A stretch of DNA of 34,057 nucleotides, taken from NCBI GenBank assembly GCA_025056895.1, contig JANWVJ010000011.1, forward strand, positions 1 to 34,057, read 5' to 3'. Of the stretch, positions 16,106 to 24,052 are shown piece by piece. The DNA comes from Thermoflexales bacterium (GTDB lineage: Bacteria > Chloroflexota > Anaerolineae > J036 > Brachytrichaceae). Position 1 is the first letter of the stretch. Every line of letters begins with the position of its first letter. The notes under the pieces were generated by a model. That model searched no databases and had not been told where the DNA came from. It saw nothing but the letters and a program-made list of their open reading frames with translations. Made by a program: the position numbers and the translations under genes.

Positions 16106-19095
16106 GTTTTGGTCTCCTCAGGCAAGGTGACTACGCCCTGTTCTCTCAGGGCGGCTATTTCGCTCATTTGTTGTTCGGTCTCGCGGTCGGTGTCACGCGG
16201 ATGGCCAAGCGTGTCGAGCATCAGCACTGCGCTGCCCACCACCGTCAGGGCAATTGCCAGCTCATACAGCGTGGCTGTGCTGAAATAGACGCCGGCCGGC
16301 AGCCAGCGACTAACGCCGATTAACTTGCCGAAATCAACCGGCGAGAAGAAAGTGCCGTTGATGAGGGCAGCAAGGGTGGCGGACAACAAGGCCAGACCCA
16401 GGCCGGCAGCGATCAAGGCAGCCGGGCGCAGCCAGGGCAAGCGACACTTAGTCTCCTCGTAACCATAGACGACATACCAGGTTGCCACAGCCAAGCTGAC
16501 GATCACGCCGGCTGTGAACCCGTCGCCGGGTCGATCATGGCCGAGCAAGATATGCGAGGCAGCCAGCACAAACGAGAACGGCAGAATCAATCGCGCGACC
16601 AAGCGCACCAGGGCCGACGAACGGGGGTTGCCGATCCCGCGAAAGGGGAGCATGGTTGGATCAGGCTGTGGCGCCGGCTCATCGCGGTCGCCTGCTTTGC
16701 GCGAGGCATAGCGCAACAAGGTGTAAACCGACAAGCCGGCGGCGGCGAAGACAGCAATTTCAACCAGTGTGTCGAAGCCACGAAAATCGATCACGATTGC
16801 GCCCACGATGTCATTTGCAGCGGTGAGGGGCTTGGCATTTTGTTCGAAGAAGGGCGTGATTTGGGACTCTCGCGGGCGCGAGAGAAGCGCCGTGGAGACG
16901 ATTGCAAACATGACCGCGCCGCTGCCCAACGCAATCAGCACATCACGCAGCAAGCCGGGGCGTGACTGGCGGTAGGTGAACTCGGCAGCGCGCGCGCGTT
17001 GCTCGCGCGGCAGGCGGGTGAGCACCAGCACCAGCACGACCAGAGTCAGTGTTTCCACTACCACTTGCACCAAGGCAATATCGGGGGCGGGTTCCAAAAT
17101 CATCAGCACGGCAATGCTCAGGCCGGAAACACCCAACGCAAGAATGGCGAACAGATCGCTGCGCAAGAAGACGCTAACCAGCGCAGCGAGGGTGACGACT
17201 ACCAAGGCAATAATCCGCAGTAGAGACTGAGCATCCGGCAGTAAGGTGACGGAAAGTGCCAAAGGCGGCAAGGCCAGCCGGCCTATGCCGATCAACATAG
17301 CGCCTAGGCTGATCAACATGATTGCCAGATACAATCGCAGGCGACCGCTTTGAACGCGCGTGACCAACCAGGCCATACCATCGATCAGCCGCAACGCTCC
17401 CTCGTAGAGCACACCGAGGCTGAGACGGCCGGCAATGTGATCGAGCGCAGGACGAACGCGCTGACGCACGGCCAACAAGGCGACGCCTAGACTGACGGCC
17501 ACGATACTCAGCAGCAGTGGGACATTGATGCCGGTCCACAATGCCAACGACACCTTGACTTTATCGCCCCAGGCGGCTGTGGCAGCAGCAGCGAGCAAGG
17601 TGGCCAGTCCCTCCGGTTCGGGCAACACGCCAACTGCCAACGAGGCCAAAGCCGGTATGGCCGGCGCGAGCCACATCGGCCAGGGGGCTTCATGCGGGTG
17701 AAGATCAGAGCGAGACTGGCCCAGAAAGCCATCGAGCACGACCAAGCCGGCCTGGGCCAAAACCAACGCGCCGGCAATCACCGCCGCAGCCGGGAAAATC
17801 ACTTCAACGATCGGCGGCACGGCAGGATGGGTCGCAGTAGCCAGCAACGTCTCTTTGGCCAAAAAGCCGAAGAGAGGGGGCAAACCGGCCATCGACAAGC
17901 CGGCTATCAGCGCAACGGCAAAGGTAAAGGGCATGGCGCGCCGTAATCCGCCTAGCTCGCGTAGGTCGCGCGTGCCGGCTTCGTGATCGATGATGCCGGT
18001 GACAAGAAAGAGCGCGCTTTTGTATAGGGCATGAGCCAGGATGCTCACCACCAAGGCCTTGAAAGCGATCTCGGTGTCTTGGCCGATCAACATCACCAAC
18101 ACGCCCAACTGGCTGACGGTGGAGTAGGCCAACAGCGCCTTGAGATCATGCTGCTTGAAGCCGACAAACGCCCCGATCAACATGGTCGCTCCGCCGATCA
18201 GGCTGAACAGCCAGAACCACAGATCGGTTTGACCGAGGGCAGGATTCACTCGGGCCAACAGATACACACCCGCTTTGACCATGGTGGCCGAGTGCAAATA
18301 CGCCGAAGCGGGGGCGGGAGCACTCATTGCGCCGGGCAACCAGAAGTGAGCCGGCGCCTGCGCACTCTTGGTCAGAGCGCCCAGCGCAATCAACGCCAGC
18401 ATGACGGGATACAGTTCACTGGCGCGCAGAAGGTCGCCGCTGCGCAGAATCACGTCAAACTGTGTGCTGCCGCTGAGAGCAGCCACGAAGACGAGACCGG
18501 CTAACAACGCTACACCACCTCCGCCGGTGATGAATAAGGCACGAAACGCGCCGCGTCGCGCTGCCTCGTCCTTGCTCTTGTAAGCCACCAGAAGAAAAGA
18601 GGTGATGCTGGTGCCTTCCCAGAAGACAAAGAGGGTGATGACATCGCCTGCCAGCACCAAGCCCAGCATCGACATCATGAACAGCAGGATGTAGAAGAAA
18701 AAGCGTGCGTCGGAATGGGCGGAGAAATCAGACGAGTCGCCTTGGGCAGGATGGGCCGAGTTGGCTTTGAAATAGTATCCGGCATAGGTCACCACTAGTA
18801 CGCCGATGCCGCTGACCAACAGCCCAAACAGCACGCTTAGTCCATCGAGACGCAGCGTGGCTTGCACCCCGAGCGTTGGCATCCAGTCGAGCGACCAGAT
18901 CAGGGTCTGGCCGGCCAGGACGTTTGGCGATTCGACCAACAGGAGAACAAAAGCGACCAAGGGCGCAATCGCCAACAACCAGCCAAGCAGGGGCGTGGAA
19001 ACGCGGCGACCAACCGGCAAGACCGTCAACAGGCCGGCAGCAAGCGCGCCAATGGCGCAGGCAATTAAGGGCAGAACGATTGATTGACTATACAT
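16102..19095 (-). CDS. mrpA: Mrp antiporter subunit A fused to MrpB (first set)
   Basis: About 997 residues, with the same layout as the second copy. The NuoL-like domain carries RLDGLSVLFG, the TM5 glutamate in FVFWEGTSITSF (about residue 160), the TM7 lysine in GALTKSAQAPAHFWLPG (about 243) and KAGVY (about 274). The MrpA C-domain follows with DFRGFDTLVEIAVFAAAG. The C-terminal MrpB domain carries LLGHDRPGDGFTAGVIVSLA and VYFSTATLYELAIAL. The frame opens at a TTG at 19122, but the ATG at 19095 has GGAG about seven bases upstream and is chosen. A long cytoplasmic tail ends in TLPEETKT. The 65-base gap to the preceding antiporter gene holds an imperfect hairpin (CCAGT...ACTGG). Confidence 0.94.
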   Translation of the reverse strand: MYSQSIVLPLIACAIGALAAGLLTVLPVGRRVSTPLLGWLLAIAPLVAFVLLLVESPNVLAGQTLIWSLDWMPTLGVQATLRLDGLSVLFGLLVSGIGVLVVTYAGYYFKANSAHPAQGDSSDFSAHSDARFFFYILLFMMSMLGLVLAGDVITLFVFWEGTSITSFLLVAYKSKDEAARRGAFRALFITGGGGVALLAGLVFVAALSGSTQFDVILRSGDLLRASELYPVMLALIALGALTKSAQAPAHFWLPGAMSAPAPASAYLHSATMVKAGVYLLARVNPALGQTDLWFWLFSLIGGATMLIGAFVGFKQHDLKALLAYSTVSQLGVLVMLIGQDTEIAFKALVVSILAHALYKSALFLVTGIIDHEAGTRDLRELGGLRRAMPFTFAVALIAGLSMAGLPPLFGFLAKETLLATATHPAVPPIVEVIFPAAAVIAGALVLAQAGLVVLDGFLGQSRSDLHPHEAPWPMWLAPAIPALASLAVGVLPEPEGLATLLAAAATAAWGDKVKVSLALWTGINVPLLLSIVAVSLGVALLAVRQRVRPALDHIAGRLSLGVLYEGALRLIDGMAWLVTRVQSGRLRLYLAIMLISLGAMLIGIGRLALPPLALSVTLLPDAQSLLRIIALVVVTLAALVSVFLRSDLFAILALGVSGLSIAVLMILEPAPDIALVQVVVETLTLVVLVLVLTRLPREQRARAAEFTYRQSRPGLLRDVLIALGSGAVMFAIVSTALLSRPRESQITPFFEQNAKPLTAANDIVGAIVIDFRGFDTLVEIAVFAAAGLSVYTLLRYASRKAGDRDEPAPQPDPTMLPFRGIGNPRSSALVRLVARLILPFSFVLAASHILLGHDRPGDGFTAGVIVSLAVATWYVVYGYEETKCRLPWLRPAALIAAGLGLALLSATLAALINGTFFSPVDFGKLIGVSRWLPAGVYFSTATLYELAIALTVVGSAVLMLDTLGHPRDTDRETEQQMSEIAALREQGVVTLPEETKT

Positions 19096-19160
19096 GCGAA
19101 CTCCAACCAGTTTGTTCAACAACGACTGGTCTGCTCCACGGCCTGGGGGAGAGAACTGAC

Positions 19161-20249
19161 CTATGCGCGTCGCAATGTGCGCAGATGTCTCAACACGGTC
19201 ACTGCTAGGGTCAGGGCAGTGAGCGGTAGCGCAAAGAATAGCATGGCGCTGCTGTACATGGGCAACAGCGCGTGCTCAGTTGCATCGAAAATCAAGTATA
19301 GCGTGTAGGCCACGTAATAGCTGAGAAAGACCAACCCTTCCCAGCGGGCAATCGTGTAGCCGGTGAAGAAGATCGGCAAACAAGCAAATGCAACAACTAA
19401 CATCACCGGCATATCAAACGCAAGCAGCGCAGGCTCAACCGAAACGCCATTCGGAGCAACGATTGCGGTTAAGCCAAGCACGGACAACAGGTTGAAGATG
19501 TTGCTGCCAACCACGTTTCCCACTGCGATGTCGCGCTCGCCGCGCACGCTGGCCATCACCGACGTTGCTACTTCCGGGAGCGACGTGCCTCCGGCGATGA
19601 TGGTGAGACCGATGACAACCTCATCCACGCCTAGCGCACGGGCGACCACTACCGCGCCATCCACCAGCCAGCGCGAGCCGATGACCAGCATCACCAAGCC
19701 CACTACAACAAAGACGAGATTGAGCGCAATGCCGCGCAAGCCACCGGCAGGAGGCCGGAATTCGTACTCGTATTCCTCGCGCACAGCAGCATTCGTCTCT
19801 TTACGGCTTTGAATGATCAAGAAGGTAGTGTAAGCAATCAGCCCGCCAAACAAGATCACGCCTTCAAGCCGGCTCACACTCTCATCCAGGGCAAACAAAA
19901 AGGTCAACACCGATACAGCTATCATCAATGGCACGTCCAGGCGCACCAACTGCTGAGAGACGATGAGCGGCGCGACAACCGCCGACAACCCCAGAATCAG
20001 TAGGACATTGAAGATGTTGCTGCCGACGACGTTGCCCATGGCGATGTCGGGCTGACCGGCAAGTGCGGAGAACACACTCACGGCCAGTTCTGGGCTGCTG
20101 GTGCCAAAGGCAACGACGGTCAGACCGATAACCAGAGGAGAAATACCGATAGCGGCTGCAAGGCGAGAAGCGCCACGCACCAGCGCCTCGGCGCCGGCGA
20201 TCAATCCAACCAAACCCAGCACAAACAAGAAGAGAGTCGTCCAGTCCAT
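19161..20249 (-). CDS. CaCA-family Na+/Ca2+-type (or Mn2+) antiporter, second of tandem pair
   Basis: A 362-residue inner-membrane cation antiporter of the CaCA superfamily (YrbG/NCX type). Both alpha repeats are clear. Alpha-1 has GTSSPELAVS (T50, S51, E54) and GNVVGSNIFN (S77, N81). Alpha-2 has GGTSLPEVATS (E226) and GNVVGSNIFN (N253). By position these match the ion-binding residues of the archaeal NCX_Mj structure, except that its fourth central residue, an Asp as I recall it, is Asn here. The central loop (RKETNAAVREEYEYEF) is acidic and cytoplasmic. The protein should use Na+ entry to expel a divalent cation. The Mn2+ riboswitch at the head of the transcript makes Mn2+ a serious candidate besides Ca2+. 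It starts 21 bases after its paralogue. Confidence 0.92.
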   Translation of the reverse strand: MDWTTLFLFVLGLVGLIAGAEALVRGASRLAAAIGISPLVIGLTVVAFGTSSPELAVSVFSALAGQPDIAMGNVVGSNIFNVLLILGLSAVVAPLIVSQQLVRLDVPLMIAVSVLTFLFALDESVSRLEGVILFGGLIAYTTFLIIQSRKETNAAVREEYEYEFRPPAGGLRGIALNLVFVVVGLVMLVIGSRWLVDGAVVVARALGVDEVVIGLTIIAGGTSLPEVATSVMASVRGERDIAVGNVVGSNIFNLLSVLGLTAIVAPNGVSVEPALLAFDMPVMLVVAFACLPIFFTGYTIARWEGLVFLSYYVAYTLYLIFDATEHALLPMYSSAMLFFALPLTALTLAVTVLRHLRTLRRA

Positions 20250-20270
20250 GTGTTTGCTCGATCGTTGTGT

Positions 20271-21461
20271 TCAACTATATGATTTATCTTGCTCAGCACT
20301 ACCGGACGGAGCTGGATGAGGCGTTGTCTGCGCCAATTGATCAGCCCCCTCAGCTCTGTCGGATACACTTCGGGTGTCGCGAATGGCGCGCCGCGCACTG
20401 CGCCAGGTCACTACCGCCAGCGTGATAACCGTTAAGGGAGCGGCGAAATACAAAATGACATCAGATAGCACACGCAACGAGTCACTGCGCATGGCATCCA
20501 AAATCAGATAGGCCGTGTAAGCGGCGTAGTATCCCAGAAACAGCGCGCCTTCCCAACGGGCGATGCGATAGCCGGTGAAAAAGATAGGTAGACACGCCAC
20601 CATCGTCACGACCATCACCGGCAAATCGAACTGCAGAACGGATTGAGGCACCGCGATGCCTTGCGGCGCAACGATGCCGGCTGCGCCGAGTACTGCCAAC
20701 AAGTTGAACAGGTTACTGCCGACGATATTGCCGACGGCAATGTCGCGCTCGCCGCGCAGGCCGGCAATCACCGTTGTGACAATTTCGGGCAGGGAAGTGC
20801 CGATTGAGACCACCGTTAAGCCGATAACCACTTTCCCGACATGTAGAGCGACAGCCAAATTCACCGCTGCCTCTACTAGCCAAGCCGAGCCGGCGGCGAG
20901 CGCAATCAGGCCGGCCACGATCAGTAATGTATTGACCAGAAGGCTGCGCCAGGTCAACCGACCACGTCCGGCGTACTCCTGAGCATATTCCGCTTCAACT
21001 TGGCGGCTTTCACGTCTGCTTTGGATGACGGCAACGACCACATAGCCAACAATGCCGGCAAACAACACGACACCCTCAAGTCGCATGATCAGACGATCCA
21101 TTGCAAACACACATACGACTAACCCAACAGCGATCATGAGCGGAACATCTACGCGCACCATCCGCTGCGCCACAACCAGCGGCGAAATGAGCGACGACAA
21201 ACCCAAAATAAGCAACACGTTAAGGATGCAACTACCGACCACGTTACCGAGTGCAATGTCTGCTTGACCGCTTAAGGCGGCCTCAACACTGACGGCCAGT
21301 TCTGGTGAACTGGTGCCGAAAGCCACCACAGTCAGACCGATCACCAGCGGCGATACACCCAGCACAGCAGCCAAACGTGAAGCGCCGCGAACCAGGGACT
21401 CTCCACCAGCGATCAACAGCGCCAGGCCGGCCGCAAACTGCACGAAGATCATCGGCCCCAT
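20271..21461 (-). CDS. CaCA-family Na+/Ca2+-type (or Mn2+) antiporter, first of tandem pair
   Basis: A 396-residue paralogue of the next gene, with identical spacing of the two alpha repeats: GTSSPELAVS (T50, S51, E54), GNVVGSCILN (S77, N81), GTSLPEIVTT (E226) and GNIVGSNLFN (N253). It differs from the sister protein in having Cys instead of Asn at 78 in alpha-1, next to the ion-binding Ser, and in a longer charged C-terminal tail (from about residue 360). It is the first gene behind the yybP-ykoY riboswitch, with AAGGAG eight bases before the ATG at 21461. Expected role: sodium-driven export of a divalent cation. The riboswitch argues for Mn2+; the transported ion itself cannot be read from sequence. 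Confidence 0.92.
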   Translation of the reverse strand: MGPMIFVQFAAGLALLIAGGESLVRGASRLAAVLGVSPLVIGLTVVAFGTSSPELAVSVEAALSGQADIALGNVVGSCILNVLLILGLSSLISPLVVAQRMVRVDVPLMIAVGLVVCVFAMDRLIMRLEGVVLFAGIVGYVVVAVIQSRRESRQVEAEYAQEYAGRGRLTWRSLLVNTLLIVAGLIALAAGSAWLVEAAVNLAVALHVGKVVIGLTVVSIGTSLPEIVTTVIAGLRGERDIAVGNIVGSNLFNLLAVLGAAGIVAPQGIAVPQSVLQFDLPVMVVTMVACLPIFFTGYRIARWEGALFLGYYAAYTAYLILDAMRSDSLRVLSDVILYFAAPLTVITLAVVTWRSARRAIRDTRSVSDRAEGADQLAQTTPHPAPSGSAEQDKSYS

Positions 21462-21534
21462 TTGAATTGCTCCTTACGCCGCAAACTCAGTGTGCCGCGG
21501 CGCTATCGCAACGATAGATCGCCGACCTGGGAGT

Positions 21535-21569
21535 AAAAAAAGACATCGCAAGCCAGGTGGCTTGCGATG
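21535..21569 (-). terminator. Riboswitch-controlled intrinsic terminator
   Basis: On the minus strand an 11-base-pair perfect stem, CATCGCAAGCC paired with GGCTTGCGATG around a four-base ACCT loop, is followed directly by TCTTTTTTT. It lies between the aptamer and the first antiporter gene. The left arm contains CGCAAGCC, which is also able to pair with the aptamer's 5' strand, so termination and aptamer closure compete. Confidence 0.93.
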
Positions 21570-21670
21570 GTCTTGCCGATCATTGCTGGTGTACCAACCG
21601 GACGCAGATTGCGCCGTACTGACGATTGGCAGCCCTGCAGTGCGCAGGCGGCTACTCCCCAACGCAAGCC
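21559..21670 (-). promoter_or_regulatory. yybP-ykoY (Mn2+) riboswitch aptamer
   Basis: The minus-strand leader of the antiporter gene carries the yybP-ykoY hallmark GGGGAGTAGC (21660-21651). It also has a CGTCAGTACGG segment typical of the middle of the motif and the closing GGCAAGACC (21577-21569). The outer helix P1 is visible as GGCTTGCG (21670-21663) pairing over eight bases with CGCAAGCC (21566-21559). That second strand is also the left arm of the terminator, so ligand-stabilised P1 should prevent termination, making an ON switch. The family (RF00080) is known to sense Mn2+ and to control metal exporters. The motif match is by eye, but the sequence and architecture agree well. Confidence 0.9.
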
Positions 21671-21671
21671 A

Positions 21672-21700
21672 TATATAACAAAACGGATTGCGGCTGTCAA
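21672..21700 (-). promoter_or_regulatory. Candidate promoter of the riboswitch-antiporter transcript
   Basis: TTGACA (21700-21695) and TATATA (21677-21672) with exactly 17 bases between them lie just upstream of the riboswitch. The -35 box is perfect. One tension remains: a start seven bases after the -10 box would fall inside the 5' strand of P1 (21670-21663) and shorten that helix. Either initiation is at the near end of the range, or P1 is shorter than the maximal pairing, or another promoter is used. Confidence 0.55.
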
Positions 21701-21740
21701 TGCTGTTGCATGAGAGCGCACTGAGCACAACGCGGGAATT

Positions 21741-22511
21741 TCATGAGGCACGTCTTTGGCGGGCGATCTCAAACAAGATCACGCCACAGGCGACCGCCAC
21801 ATTCAATGACTCCACTCGATTGGCCAGCGGTATTCGCACGGCGCCGCTGGCCATATCGCGCGCTTCAGAAGAGACCCCTTCCGCTTCACCGCCCAAGATG
21901 AGTGCGCTGGGCCGGCGCCAATCCATAGCATCGTAATCGTGCGCGCCGGCGGCATCGGCTGCCCACACAGGGCGACCAGCACACAGGGTACGCATGTCCG
22001 GCCAATCACACTGCCGGGCAAGGATGCGCGCATGAGCGCCCATCGCCCCACGCACCACTTTGGGGTTATACAAGTCTACACAACCGGGCGACAACAACAC
22101 GTGACGACAGTCGGCCCCGGCGGCGACCCGCAGACATGCGCCCAAATTGCCCGGTTCTTTGAGCGCATCTAGGATCAACAGGATAGGCGCTTGTTCAAAG
22201 AGATGCAGGGAGGGGGTCTTGGGAATGTGAAAGACGGCCAGGACGCCGGGAGGCGTCACTTCAGTGGAAAGACCGCGCATGGTGTGATCGGAAACCAGTA
22301 AGCGATCAACCTGGGGATATCTGTCACACCAAGCATGTGCCGTGGGTCTATCAGCTACGATGGCATACGCAATCTGCATGCCGGCGGCAGCCAGATCATC
22401 CACAAGTCGCGTGCCTTCGGCAACGAATAAGCCTTCCGCTTCGCGCGCGTCGCGGCGCTGTTGCAGGCGACGGGCTAGTTTCACACGTGGGTTTTGAGGC
22501 GATACGATCAC
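21741..22511 (-). CDS. SpoU/TrmH-family RNA 2'-O-methyltransferase
   Basis: A 256-residue SPOUT-class methyltransferase that transfers a methyl group from S-adenosylmethionine to a ribose 2'-OH in rRNA or tRNA. The N-terminal substrate-binding domain begins NPRVKLARRLQQRRDAREAE and has LFVAEGTRLVDD. The catalytic domain has the three SpoU motifs: LDALKEPGNLGACLR (N122, with the Arg at 128), ILGGEAEGVS near 205-214, and VRIPLANRVESLNVAVACG near 225-243. It resembles RlmB/TsnR-type 23S rRNA guanosine methyltransferases, but the target base is not readable. The start is a GTG at 22511, only about 45 bases past the rplT terminator; placement next to rplT is common for this family. Expression probably relies on terminator read-through. 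Confidence 0.9.
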   Translation of the reverse strand: MIVSPQNPRVKLARRLQQRRDAREAEGLFVAEGTRLVDDLAAAGMQIAYAIVADRPTAHAWCDRYPQVDRLLVSDHTMRGLSTEVTPPGVLAVFHIPKTPSLHLFEQAPILLILDALKEPGNLGACLRVAAGADCRHVLLSPGCVDLYNPKVVRGAMGAHARILARQCDWPDMRTLCAGRPVWAADAAGAHDYDAMDWRRPSALILGGEAEGVSSEARDMASGAVRIPLANRVESLNVAVACGVILFEIARQRRAS

Positions 22512-22541
22512 AATGCAACGATCCGGGTAGCAGGGACAGAA

Positions 22542-22567
22542 GAAAGCCCGCCTTGCGGCGGGCTTTC
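22542..22567 (-). terminator. Terminator of the infC-rpmI-rplT operon
   Basis: Perfect 11-base-pair inverted repeat (gaaagcccgcc / ggcgggctttc) around a TTGC loop, 30 bases after the rplT stop. On the minus strand it runs on into TTCT, so the U-rich tail is short and partly inside the stem. Termination may therefore be partial, which would let the methyltransferase gene be read. Confidence 0.85.
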
Positions 22568-22596
22568 AACTTGCAAGCCCTATCATGCCGACGCGC

Positions 22597-22947
22597 TCAG
22601 GAGGCACGAGCGGCGTCGATAACAGCCCTAAAAGCAGCCGGCTCGTGCACGGCCAAATCAGCCAGCACTTTGCGATCCAGCTCAATGTGAGCTGCTTTCA
22701 GGCTGTTGGTCAGCTTACTATAGGTGATGCCATTCAGCCGGGCAGCGGCGTTGATGCGGGTAATCCACAGCCGGCGCAAATCACGACGGCGATTGCGGCG
22801 GTCGCGATATGCATACCACAGGGCGTGTAAGCTGGCCTCTTTGGCGCGCCGGAAATGCTTGTGACGAGCGCCGAATTGTCCTTTGGTTAGAGCCAAAATT
22901 CGGTTGTGACGACGGCGGGCTTTAAAACCGCCTTTTACTCGGGTCAT
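22597..22947 (-). CDS. rplT: 50S ribosomal protein L20
   Basis: A 116-residue L20, which binds 23S rRNA early in large-subunit assembly. The sequence is highly basic and typical: [60 protein letters not shown] and [22 protein letters not shown] lies about six bases before the ATG at 22947. It is third in the classic order infC-rpmI-rplT and is followed by a hairpin terminator. I saw no recognisable L20-type leader in the 49-base gap to rpmI. Confidence 0.97.
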   Translation of the reverse strand: MTRVKGGFKARRRHNRILALTKGQFGARHKHFRRAKEASLHALWYAYRDRRNRRRDLRRLWITRINAAARLNGITYSKLTNSLKAAHIELDRKVLADLAVHEPAAFRAVIDAARAS

Positions 22948-22996
22948 GGTCGTTCCTCAGCGATGCATATTACGTGTTGCGAGTACCCGTTGGACA

Positions 22997-23206
22997 CTAC
23001 TTTTGATCCAGGTACGGGGCTAGGGTTTTGATGCGCTTAACTTGAGAGTTCAAGCTGACCTCGTGCATTTCGGGCAACTGCGCTTTGACCCGCTTCGACT
23101 TCTTGCGCCGCAAGTGGCTCTTGCCGAGGCGGGTGCGCATCAGCTTGCCACTGCCGGTCAGTCTGAACCGCTTGGATGTTGATTTGTGAGTTTTGATCTT
23201 AGGCAT
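22997..23206 (-). CDS. rpmI: 50S ribosomal protein L35
   Basis: A 69-residue basic L35 with the family opening MPKIKTHKSTSKRFRLTGSG and then LRRKKSKRVKAQL. It lies between infC (44 bases upstream) and rplT, as in most bacteria. The upstream GGTGGATG is a weak ribosome binding site, consistent with coupling to infC translation. Confidence 0.97.
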   Translation of the reverse strand: MPKIKTHKSTSKRFRLTGSGKLMRTRLGKSHLRRKKSKRVKAQLPEMHEVSLNSQVKRIKTLAPYLDQK

Positions 23207-23250
23207 GACGTTTCATCCACCGATTGCGCCGCAGAACTTGGACGGACTGC

Positions 23251-24045
23251 TTAGGGCAACCCGTACTGCTCCATGCGACGCTCTTCATCTTTCTTCTTGC
23301 GATTTCTGGCTTTCTGGGCGGCGCGCTCCTCTTCAGGAGTCAATTTAGCCGGCACAGCAGCCTCGGCTGTACCCATCGCTGCTCCTGACTCGCCATCTTC
23401 GTCGCCCTCATCTTCGTCCTCGTCGTCCTCCTCCACGTAGCCCTTAGCTCTGTCTTCTTCCAGTTCCCGTTGGATACGAGCCTGCGTCGCTTTGGAGTGA
23501 GCAGCCGCCAAGGTGGCCGGGGTAGGCGCCAGAACGATCAACATGGTTTTGCCCTCCATGCTGGGTCCTTGCTCCAGCACTGCAATATCAGCGCAGTCTT
23601 GCACGATCTTTTCAAGCATACGCTGGGCCACATGCGGAATTTGATCTTCGCGGCCTTTGAACCGAATCATCACTCTAACTTTGTTGCCTTGCTCCAAAAA
23701 GCGGCGCGCAGCGCGCGTTTTGAAGTACAAGTGATGCTCGGTCGTTTTAGGTCGCAGCCGAACCCCCTTGACTTCGAAGACCTTCTGGCTTCGTTTGGCC
23801 TCGCGCTCTTTCTTCTCGCGCTCGTAAATGAACTTGCCGTAGTCAAAGATTCGGCAGACAGGTGGATCCGCATTCGGCGCCACCTCGATTAAATCGAGAT
23901 GTTGCGCACGAGCCATTTGCAAGGCTTCGCGGGTATCTACGATGCCTTTGTTCGTCCCGTCGGCAGCAATCAGCCGGACTTGCGGAATCCGAATCTGCTC
24001 GTTAATGCGAAACTGCTGCGTATATTGAGTTTTGGGCGGTGGTAT
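23251..24045 (-). CDS. infC: Translation initiation factor IF-3, AUA start, acidic C-terminal extension
   Basis: IF-3 binds the 30S subunit and proofreads start-codon selection. The conserved N-domain needs codons upstream of any ATG, GTG or TTG: FRINEQIRIPQVRLIAADGT and KGIVDTREALQMA lie before the first usual codon (TTG at 23922), and an in-frame stop lies at 24097-24099. The only start with a good Shine-Dalgarno is an ATA at 24045, seven bases after a perfect AGGAGG (24058-24053), giving 264 residues. A second in-frame ATA at 24051 is too close to the Shine-Dalgarno. Non-standard AUU/AUA/AUC starts are the known basis of IF-3 autoregulation. The C-domain ends near KTMLIVLAPTP (about 174). 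A tail of about 90 residues follows, with a long Asp/Glu run and then a Lys/Arg-rich helix ending MEQYGLP. Confidence 0.93.
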   Translation of the reverse strand: MPPPKTQYTQQFRINEQIRIPQVRLIAADGTNKGIVDTREALQMARAQHLDLIEVAPNADPPVCRIFDYGKFIYEREKKEREAKRSQKVFEVKGVRLRPKTTEHHLYFKTRAARRFLEQGNKVRVMIRFKGREDQIPHVAQRMLEKIVQDCADIAVLEQGPSMEGKTMLIVLAPTPATLAAAHSKATQARIQRELEEDRAKGYVEEDDEDEDEGDEDGESGAAMGTAEAAVPAKLTPEEERAAQKARNRKKKDEERRMEQYGLP

Positions 24046-24052
24046 ACCTATT

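Noticed and set aside
19096-19160. Attenuator or terminator between the CaCA pair and mrpA
   Set aside because: The CCAGT...ACTGG inverted repeat is imperfect and has no U tract, so it does not look like an intrinsic terminator.
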